A model generated the notes under the pieces. It was not told the origin of the DNA. It saw only the letters and a program-made list of their open reading frames with translations, and ran no database searches. Of a DNA stretch of 64,000 nt, positions 55,420 through 64,000 are shown in pieces. The translations under genes and the position numbers were made by a program. The stretch is from Takakia lepidozioides (Eukaryota; Streptophyta; Takakiopsida; Takakiales; Takakiaceae): the NCBI GenBank assembly GCA_030704615.1, contig CM060732.1, forward strand, positions 44,869,053-44,933,052, given 5' to 3'. The first letter of the stretch is position 1. Every line of letters begins with the position of its first letter.

Positions 55420-57250
55420 ATTGCCAGCTGAACTGTGCTAAGTTCCTTGTCAAAGGTGAGGTGGTCTTATTGGGTGACTTCAATGCCCCACCATTGGGCC
55501 TTTTGGTGAGGATGAACTGAATTTCTAATGGAAGACGGTCAAATAAACTGTCCCAAAGAACTTTAACTTTCAACCTTGAATAATAGGTCAAAAGGAGACC
55601 TAATGCAATGGACCTGTAAAACCACCAACCTGTTCTTTATGCCCATTTAAGCTGACAAGCTGAATTCCATACACATCACAAGGGAATCTACCCATCTATC
55701 CTCAATTTTATGGACCTACCAAACTGTAATATATTTTTGGAGCTTCATCATTTCAACACCCATTTTGAGCTGAAAGCCCAAACTGAGGAACCATCCATTG
55801 TGGATTACCAAGCTTAAGGGATACCGTGGTATCCATGATAAACCATTACGGCATGGTTTGATATTACGAACAGAACAGGTATCATTGTGGACAAGAGTTT
55901 GTTTCCCCACAGTGCCAGTGTGTTTGATTGACAGAACTGATATTAGTACCTCTGACCACATCTTGGTTTGGACTAAAGATCAAAACATGTTTCCCCAACA
56001 CCAAAAGATCTGTGAAATGTTTGATTCGGAAGTGGCACATACAAAAATTTCCAAAATGAAGAGGTCAAGGCTGAATATGTCCAGGCCTTGCAACAGGTTC
56101 TCCCTCAATTTGTCTATTCGCTCCAAGACTGGCAGTGCAAGAAATGAAGTCAAAAGAGCTGTGGATTCTTGGGAGAGTTTCATCTCCTCTGTGGCTGACA
56201 AGATCATAGGGAGGACACTAATTGTCTGCAGTAGAGCTATTGATTGGTGGACCAATGAGATCAAACTCAGCCGAGAGACGAGTCCTCTATAAAGACTGCC
56301 GCAATTTGAAAGTCAACAAAACAAATTGTGGGCTAGGTACTACCAGATCCGCCAAGATAACAGTCAGCTTGTAAGGTTTCAGAAGAAAATATATACCGGG
56401 ACAAGTTATACAATGAAATAAACTCAAATCGCCATGGTGGTAAAGACAAGGGATTCTGGTTGGCCCTTCGACGTCTATACTTGTCAGCATGTACAAGCGC
56501 TGAGGACTACTAAGGGTGGAGTGGTGACTTCAATGGTTGATACTGTCAAAACCTTTGAAACTCACTACAGTATCCTTGGTAGACATTCTAGCTCTAGCTG
56601 TGAGGGGTCTTTTGAAGAATGGAAAGACGCACTTGGAAAAAACTGTTCCTTCGATTCAAGACAGCCCTGATGACCTGGAGTATATTTCAAAGGGTTACAA
56701 CGCTCCCATTAGTTCTTCTAAGATTGTGGAAGCAATTGAGCATTTACACGGATATAGAGCTGGTGGACCTGATGGCATAGTCAACAAGCTAATCAAGCAG
56801 GGTGGCGGCCCCATCATAGAGGCCCTTGTACTTCTCTTTAACCTTATCTGGAGGACTGACATGATCCCCTTTTGCGACAGGGGATCATTGTCAATCTACA
56901 CAAGAAAGGTGACAGAGAAGAGCTGGGGAACTATTAAGGCATCACGCTTCTCAATGCAGATATTTTGCAGAGATATAAGTACTCGTCTCGAGGTCGATCT
57001 GGAGTACTAGAGGTTGTTTCCACAAAGGCCGAGCTGGCTTTCTGAGAAACAGGGGCTGTGGGGATCTTCACTCTAAGCCAGATTATTCAGTGAAGGAAAA
57101 AAGAAGGGAAACCAACCTTTGTTTTTGTCTTATGACACAGTGTGGGGAAGACAACCTGAGTCAGTTGATTCGGGGAGGGCAGAGGGTTGGTGCTCAAACA
57201 ACTTGTACTGGAGTTAACAAGAGATGGTCCAGATACCTGCGAGACACCAA
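55420..57250 (+). pseudogene. LINE endonuclease-reverse transcriptase remnant
   Basis: At about 55450-55500 the text reads KGEVVLLGDFNAPPLG, the GDFN motif of the apurinic-type endonuclease. At 55925-55990 comes TDISTSDHILVWTKDQN, the SDH motif. At 56690-56960 the reverse transcriptase begins: ISSSKIVEAIEHLHGYRAGG, PDGIVNKLIK, and in a shifted frame GIIVNLHKKGDREELGNY. At about 57060-57150 comes FTLSQIIQ, then in a shifted frame YDTVW. Many stops and shifts are present and the catalytic FADD segment is missing. It is a long-dead non-LTR retrotransposon on the plus strand, opposite to the LINE end at 51.5 kb. Confidence 0.78.
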
Positions 57251-59440
57251 AGTCATGGCACACCTATGACAATGTCAAACAATACCCGATTTATCCTGCA
57301 GGAGTTATAAGTTGCTTGGAGAAGGGCATGGCTTTGGTGGACTCTAGGAGATTTCAGGTCTCTAGGGGAAGAATAGGCAACAAATTGCACTTGTTCAAGT
57401 TCCTAATTTCACTTTCTCATAAACTGCACAGCAAAGTACCTAAAAAGATATGTATGTCAACGTATGCCACAATCATACTCTACACAAAACCAAGACAACA
57501 ACAATGCAGATTCCATTTCAGAAATGTCTTTTGCCTACTTCTACACATCAGGTCTAATCCGCAGGGATGGTGGTAAGAACAGCAAGCATCCTTTGATTCA
57601 TTCTATGATTCATATCTAGTTGTGGAAGAAAGAACGAAAGAAGCCCACATGCAGAGACAGAAAAACACAGCCACAGTAGAGATTGTGGGCAGGACACAAT
57701 GCGAGTCAGAAAATGAGCGGGAAGATATCTTTGACAAAACAGAGAGACGTGCGTTGCGGAAAGAAAGTGGATGAAGATCTTGGCACTTTCAGAGAAGGCA
57801 AGAAGAGCGTCCTTATTCACAGGAATATCCTTCTTCCTCCCAGTGCGCACGGGCGAGCTCCGCAAGCTTCCCTTTCACAATTCTCTTCACATTGGCCTGC
57901 GGTAGGTCTCACTCTCTGGCCCTGCTGCCATACCTCCCCCCCTCTTCTCTCCCTCTTAGCGAGACAATGTATACTAGGAACACAGACACGCACACGCACC
58001 AAGCGAGACTCAACACAAAGGGGGCACCGACCAAACGAGGGTATTGCAAGGCGGAAGATGTTCCATCCGAGAAAAGACAAGGAAATGAAAACGGGGATTG
58101 TATGCAATCCTACGGTTCAAAAGGGCGGACTGCAGGCACAACAAAGGCCAGCACGGCAAGGTCGGCAGAAATGCTCCATAGGATAGAATGAGAGAATAAA
58201 ATAAGAAATCTTAGACATTTCAATTGTTGCGACTATACCCTCATGAAAACACCACGGACCACAAACCCCGAGCAAAATAACACATATGTAGTCGGAACGA
58301 AAACCGCTAGGGTAACCGCAGAAGCCTTAAAGACAGGACAAGGAAGTAAAGAAAAATAGCGTTAACAGTACAACACATATCGTCCGAGGATATGCACTCG
58401 AGGAAACTGATGCAGCGAAGTGCAAGCACCAAGCAGATGACGAACAATTGTGTAAAGGAAGAAAAAAATAAGAAGCAAGGTAAGACAGCATATGACTAGA
58501 TCGAAACACATACCTTGCTGATCACAGGTTGCAGAATCACTATGAGGTCTTCGTGCTCCTCTCAACTCACGTCGCGAAGACTCGGACTCGCGAGGGTTTG
58601 CCAGCATACCCTTCTCCTCCAACCAGCAATACATGGATGAATGAATGCATCCGAGGAGATGGATGACCTTCGGGGAATCTCAAGATTGGAAGATGCTTTT
58701 TGAACAGGAGAATAACAGAATGTTGAATTAAGTTAAAAGGAAACTTAATTTGAATTTTGTGTCTTCGCAACTGTTCTGTCGCAATTACCTTCATAGAGGT
58801 ATATAGTGTGTATTTCACTGACAACAACATCAAGACGAGACTCCGCTGTAAGCCTCCACGGCCTCCTGTTGTGATGGGTTGTGCTTGGTATACAATTTGA
58901 AATGGGACTGACCATTGCTTGTAATTGCAACACCTTTGTTCGACATTCACTTAACCCTCAAGTGTCAAAACTCATTTTCACCCTCTCGTGGAAAAACATG
59001 ACTCTGGCCCACAATTTTTTTTTTATCTAGAGAATCTCTGTGTCCCTGTAAAACTGACCGTTGGAATTACTTTCCACCTACCCAACCTCCTACCACAAAA
59101 AGTTTCACCAAAATCCAACTGCCAGATCTGAAGATTATAAAGTGTAGAGTGGGGACCAAAAAAAATCTCCACTAAGAACTAGGTGCCAAAAAAAGCAGTT
59201 TTTTGCTCGTATTTGGGCATTTTTAATTTTTTCTGTTTGAGAGTCTCAAGAATGTTGCTCCATACCTGATAACACACATCCTCATAAAATTTCAGTTTTT
59301 TCTGAAATGTTCTCAAGTGGGCTCCTTTGTAGTGACAAATTGGGGGGTCAAAATATGCCATTTTCTTTGGGCAGGCCAAAATCTCTTTGCCTAAAATTAT
59401 ACAAAAAAAAATCAGCCGCCAGTCAATCCCTAACCCTCCG
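57251..59440. other. Unassigned stretch
   Basis: Frames such as 57683-58186 (plus, 167 codons) and 58567-58950 (minus, 127 codons) show no recognised domain. No repeats were recognised. The 59000-59420 part is AT-rich. Confidence 0.35.
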
Positions 59441-60840
59441 GTTGAAATGTCATGGGCTTCCATATGAAGTCCCCGAAAAACTTTGAGGCCAATCAGCCAA
59501 TGCACCGCATCCTTAGTTTCCTTGCCCAAGACTTCAAATGGCACACCTTTGACATAGCTTGCAGGCCTAAGATATTTGGAGCCGTAGCCCAGAAAGGCGC
59601 AGGGTTTGGGAGCTCCTCTGGCTACCCGGCCTTGCTTTCATGGGGGGCCACTCCACCCTCAACCCTCTCAAACCCCCGCCCTAGGTTTGGCCCACCCCTC
59701 GTGGCGTTTTTCTCGAGCCCCGAGCTCTGCCGCCATCGCAGCTGCACTCCCTCCAGGCCGCCCTGCATGGCGTTAGCCGGAAGCTGCCATCGCCGTGGAT
59801 TCAGGCTAGGGCCCAGGCCTACTTGTCAGTGTGAACGTTCATGTCGGCACCGAGAATACTGCTGGATCCACCCTCAGGAAAAACTGTCAGGAGATGTTAT
59901 TTCGTCGCCGACATGGCTATCATTGTTATACATATAGGATATGGAATCACACCTCTCACCTTCATGCATGTATCTTGAAACATTCTGCTCGATTTCAATG
60001 TGCGACTTCCAATCGTCGATGGCCTCGGCAATTCCAATTATGTGGTGTCACTAAGCCTTGGTCTGTTGTTGTCTCATACTTGCCAACTTCGTGCGGTGTT
60101 CGATCGCTCCCAATTCATACACTATAGTTTGCTGTCCTCCGCAACTTGGGAGAGCCAGGATCCCAAACGAGGGAGGACTTTGCGGAGTGACTGAAACTTA
60201 CCTTTGTTCCAAATTCAAGCTCAAACCAGGCACACTTTATTTGGAAGAAGAAAGGAAGGATGTTCCTGGACAGGTTGATGAGACCATTGTCGTGCTAGGT
60301 AGCGACGGAGGTTGCGGAATCGCGTGGCACTTACCTCCATCAGACACCATCTTGTACCGAGCTGTGGGAATGCCCATTCCCTTTCCGAATCAGTCGCTTC
60401 CGACACCATTCACAAAGGAGTCGGGAAACCGACAGGCGGCCACTGCCAATAGAGAGGTATGCAACGATAATCATTCCCAACCTGGACTCGAGACGATGGG
60501 CCATCAATGCGACGCGTATTTCATCGTCTGGACCCCATACGACGGCAAGTGGAGCCTACTCGAAGTCTGATAATTCTGTTGGAGGTTGAGGCTTCGGACC
60601 TAGAGGGCAATGAAATCATGTTTGAAGGCAGCTTCGAAAATCAGAATGCTCAAATCACTGCGTGGTCCCAAATTCAAGGTCACTATCGATGGTTGCAGGG
60701 ACCTATAAATCATTTGAGTCAAGAACGAAGAGCCGAATACTTGGTAAGTACCATTTGTCAGATTTTGGATTTTCTCCAACTCTAAACAAGTCCAAGATTT
60801 TACCGCTCCTCGAGGGACTCGGCGCTAGAGGAGGGGGTGA
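59441..60840 (+). other. Probable interior of a degraded LTR element
   Basis: It lies directly upstream of a 3' LTR and its purine tract. The frame 60058-60570 includes YLCSKFKLKPGTLYLEEERK and VVLGSDGGCGIAWHLPPSDT, which I cannot assign to gag or pol. About 59590-59830 is GC-rich and Pro/Ser/Arg-coding. It could instead be unrelated sequence into which a solo LTR inserted. Confidence 0.3.
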
Positions 60841-61456
60841 TGTCACGGACATAGCCCAGAGAAACTTACCAGAAATAAATACCAGAAGTTACCAAGTTAC
60901 CATGTTACTGGAAGTTACCATGATTTACCATGATTTACCATGATTTATCATTATTTACCAAGTTATCAGGAGTTTACACCAAAAGTAATTTGAGAAACTG
61001 CTCAGAAAGCTTCCTTTGGAGGAAACTTCTCTATTAAGATACCTCCTTTGTTTAAGGAAGCTTCTCCATCAAGAAACCTTTGTTTAATCTTGGAAACTTC
61101 TCCAGCAAGAAACCTCCATAGGGAAAGCTTCTTAGAGAAACTTCTTAGTAGCCAGTATATATAGGAGGCGAGACTGGACACTCTTCAGTCTCGCCAACAC
61201 CAGTTCAAACTACTGTTGTTTCCAGTTTTCAGTACTCTAGCCCAATTTCCAGTATCTGGTACTCCAGCCCAGTTTCCAGCATTCCAGTATTCAAGTCGCA
61301 TTCCAATATTTTGTACTCTTGTTCATTGTTATAAAGATCGTCTTGATTCCTATTTACTCATCGTGCATTCGGCCACGCCGACCTTGACTTCTTGTCTAGT
61401 CTTGTACCTCTAGTCTGATCTCTTGTTTATGTCCAGTCATGTTCTCGTCCTTGACA
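60826..61456 (+). repeat. Probable 3' LTR with polypurine tract
   Basis: GCTAGAGGAGGGGGTGA directly precedes TGTCACGGACATAGCCC at 60841. The segment ends CTTGACA at 61450-61456, giving TGTCA...TGACA inverted ends. TATATATAGGAGG near 61155-61167 fits an LTR promoter TATA box, and a string of imperfect TTTCCAG(C/T)(A/C) words follows at 61210-61290. No matching 5' LTR is in the window. No 5-bp duplication could be paired. Confidence 0.6.
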
Positions 61457-61935
61457 AGTTGTGCTTATATGAATACAACGTGCATTTTTTGGAATTTTGA
61501 CAAAACTTTTGAAATTTCGTTGACAAAACTTGGGTTTTAAGGGTATGTAAAATTGTCAGTATATTGAGCTATTTAGACTCGCTGATGAAACCCAAGTTTT
61601 CATCTTATTACATTGTATTTTTTAATTTAGCTAAAAAGAAGATGATGCCGAGTTGGCCCGAATGAAGGGTAAATTATGGTATTTCTTCGTCGTGATGGAC
61701 TGCTCGCGACTACTATCTTTCGTTGGAAAGTAGACACTTTGAACCTTAGATCACCTCACTTATCCACCAACCCTATGACTACTTGTTCTTGTGTTTAGAG
61801 GTATAAATATGTTTTTTTTCTCTTTTTGGAATAAAACATCATATCTACACCTTTCAGATTCTAAATATAACCAATGGACATAATGATAATTACCGGAATT
61901 CTTTCATGTTTTGATTCTGCATATTTTCATGATTC
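61457..61935. other. AT-rich stretch with a SINE B fragment
   Basis: About 61705-61765 shares TTCGTTGGAAAGTAGACACT and TTGAACCTTAGATCACC with 17860-17910 (family B, minus). Nothing else was recognised. Confidence 0.42.
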
Positions 61936-62401
61936 TAAGAGTATCTCCTGCAGCACAATAAAGGCACCGGGCCGGCGCCAACTGGTCCCGCCGCAAAGGG
62001 TGGGGCCCAAACTAAACCCCAATGGTGCAATAAAGCGAAATATTTTGTGACGGGGCCGCTCAAATTGACATTTGCCCTGCCAGATTCGGGCTTATGTAGT
62101 GGGATACAATTCTGGGCCGCCAAATGTTTGAATCCCTACTATGACGACACGTATCTCCAACCCACATTAATGCGCGGGTGTTGCCATGACAACGTCTTTA
62201 TCCCAAGCTCTCCTACGGCTAGCAGAGCGGGTGGGCCCCAAGCCCCAAACTTGCTAGCAATGCCAAGATAGCAAGGCATTGGGCTTGCATGGCAGGGGTC
62301 CTTTTCTACTCTTATGATATTTTGGAAATTGGCCCCGTCAAGCTGGCCGCCACAATGCATTTGGCGGGGCATTTTGGCTTGCACCGTAGGAGATGCTCTT
62401 A
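61936..62401. repeat. MITE 1 with TAAGAGCATCTCC-type inverted ends
   Basis: The left end TAAGAGTATCTCCTGCAGCAC and the right end, in reverse TAAGAGCATCTCCTACGGTGC, are inverted repeats with a few mismatches. The 466-bp body is GC-rich and non-coding. It abuts MITE 2. Confidence 0.68.
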
Positions 62402-62851
62402 GAGCATCTCTACGGTGCCATGGAACTTACTCCAAAACAGCAATCTACCGGCGCGGGGTCCAAAAAAGTAGCGCAGCTTGATCCACAGTTGGCTCATCCC
62501 GGTAGAATTGTTGCCGGCCCCGCCTTAAATATGCCTCCCGCCCGGCACTTTTGCCAATCATACCGGGACCCCACCAACCACGGTACATTAGATTCGTGAG
62601 TTATTTCTGAGTTAATGAGATATGATCTCCTCGGTCCACGCGCCAAGATTGTGATCGAGATATGATGTCCTTGGTCCATGCGCCAAGATTGAGATCGAGC
62701 GGCCGGGCCTGCCTCGGGGCTATATCTGCCGGGTCTTGTACCGTCCCAACCGTGGAGTGTCAGCCAACCAGTCATTGTAAGAAATACCGTCGCCCCTGTA
62801 ACCAGGGTATATAACGTTTGATGGGCCGTGCTCACCGTTGAGATGCTCTAA
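62399..62851. repeat. MITE 2 with TTAGAGCATCTC-type inverted ends
   Basis: The left end TTAGAGCATCTCTACGGTG and the right end, in reverse TTAGAGCATCTCAACGGTG, are nearly identical. The body is GC-rich, with GATATGATCTCCTCGGTCCA and GCGCCAAGATTG(T/A)GATCGAG duplicated at about 62618-62655 and 62660-62698. At the junction with MITE 1 the two ends form the palindrome CCGTAGGAGATGCTCTTAGA/GCATCTCTACGG. Confidence 0.7.
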
Positions 62852-64000
62852 GGGCTAGAGCTGACGTCCTAAGAACCAACTAAAAATAAATCAAAATTTT
62901 AACCTTAAAAGAAAAAAAGAAAAAATGGAGACTAAATAGAGTTACATACATCTATTATCTATCATACAATCTGAAGATGTGTATTTATAGTACATTAATA
63001 GATCTGTATATCTTATTGTCTAAATATAGATAAGAGATAAAAAAATCTAATATTGACATTTCATTAGCTATTACTATTATCTTATTTATAATATATATGT
63101 AATAATAATATATTGATAATTCAGAAATTAGACAAACCATTGATTTCTGTTTTGTGGTTTTATCATAATTAATATCTAGAAGTGCTATAATACTATAATA
63201 GAATATGTGAAGAAATGAAGAAAGCAAAATTGAAGCAGATTTGCAATGAAATTCATTTTTTTCGGGCAGCTTGAGAAATTAACAACGATGACGTGGATGA
63301 CAAATGAAAGGAAATGATATTAGAGTAGAAAGATTTTTAAAATTTTGTTTTTTTTTGTTTTTTCTTTCCCCTAGGTATCTTATAAAAGACGAGGATGGTC
63401 CATGGCTGACAATGGCAATGACCCTATTCCTGCTCTACACCACAACTAGTTTCCGACCCTCAGTTGTCACTAAAATATGTGTTATACTAAGGCTACGCGT
63501 TGCTCTGCACTACTAGTGACGACTTTTGAGAACACCGTTCTTTTTTATTGGAAATATATTTTGTGTGAAAAATAATATGAACAATGTAACAATAGAAAAA
63601 AAACTACGGCTAGAGTTAGCATAACTAAAAGCTATATATTTAATTGTCTAAAATATAGACAAGATATAGAAATCCAATATTAAAAGTTTTGAAATTTTAT
63701 TAGCTATTACAATTATCAGATTCATAATATGTATATGTATTCTCGTAATATATTAGTAATTTGAAACTTGCTAACCATAAAACCAAAGGGTGTGTCGTGG
63801 ACATACATATCGCTACACAACTACATCGCTGTCCAAACCACACCACACATATATGCACAATAAAGTAGTCTACACAATGATAAAAAGCTAAAAGACACAC
63901 ACTCCCAACACAAAGAAATATAAATCCATCGCTATCACTCTTGAAACTAGAAGTCGAGCCAGGGGCACCCCAAGCTATGGGGACTCCACCCCACAACCAA
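62852..64000. other. AT-rich DNA with a ~160-bp direct duplication
   Basis: About 63000-63165 and 63640-63790 are similar: ATTGTCTAAA(T/A)ATAGA, ATTAGCTATTAC, ATTAT(C), ATAATAT(A/G)TATA and AATATATT(G/A)(A/G)TAAT in the same order. They may be LTR-like or local duplications. The last 45 bases match about 853-905. No gene was recognised. Confidence 0.45.

Noticed and set aside
57683-58186. 167-codon plus-strand gene
   Set aside because: Basic, repeat-poor frame with overlapping open frames on both strands and no recognised domain or splice context.

Overview
The window is nuclear DNA from a land plant. It is AT-rich, packed with transposable elements, and its genes have introns with GT-AG junctions. 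Exons closely resembling CFAP206, a protein of motile cilia, occur at 38.4-39.5 kb. That points to a lineage with flagellated sperm, such as a fern, lycophyte or bryophyte, rather than a flowering plant. The lineage call is inference; no tRNA, rRNA or organellar gene is present to test it. All family assignments come from reading motifs, not from database searches.

Only one gene looks intact: a four-exon NRT1/PTR (NPF) family transporter on the minus strand at 32.1-35.0 kb. Its four exons join in phase into 641 codons. Its first transmembrane helix lacks the usual ExxER proton-coupling motif.

Layout. 1-2.5 kb: edge repeat and the subterminal repeat array of a CACTA-type DNA transposon. 4-5.4 kb: two tRNA-derived SINE families and short tandem repeats. 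5.5-10.2 kb: a decayed hAT transposase split by an LTR retrotransposon that carries only a gag-like reading frame and has CACAGCC minisatellites in its LTRs. 10-27 kb: mostly AT-rich DNA with SINE remnants, one Ser/Asp-rich reading frame and a 144-bp tandem repeat. 27.35-31.25 kb: an internally deleted Copia element with both LTRs and a 5-bp target duplication; its core holds an array built on a GTATGCGCCGGCGCATAC palindrome. 32-35 kb: the NPF gene. 38-48.4 kb: the most unusual part, where two PIF/Harbinger terminal sequences, a broken Harbinger transposase and its Myb/SANT-like partner lie among exon fragments of unrelated host genes (CFAP206, an AVT-like amino-acid transporter, a PPR protein, a CobW/COG0523 GTPase, a Cu/Zn superoxide dismutase). 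50.6-57.3 kb: LINE 3' ends, a broken BTB/POZ (germ-cell-less-like) gene, a foldback element and a LINE endonuclease-reverse transcriptase remnant. 59-64 kb: a probable 3' LTR, two abutting MITEs and AT-rich duplications.

The genes do not form a pathway. The main story is transposon nesting plus an island of at least five host-gene fragments that keep their splice sites but carry stops or frameshifts. Capture by a Harbinger or Helitron element is a reasonable but unproven explanation.
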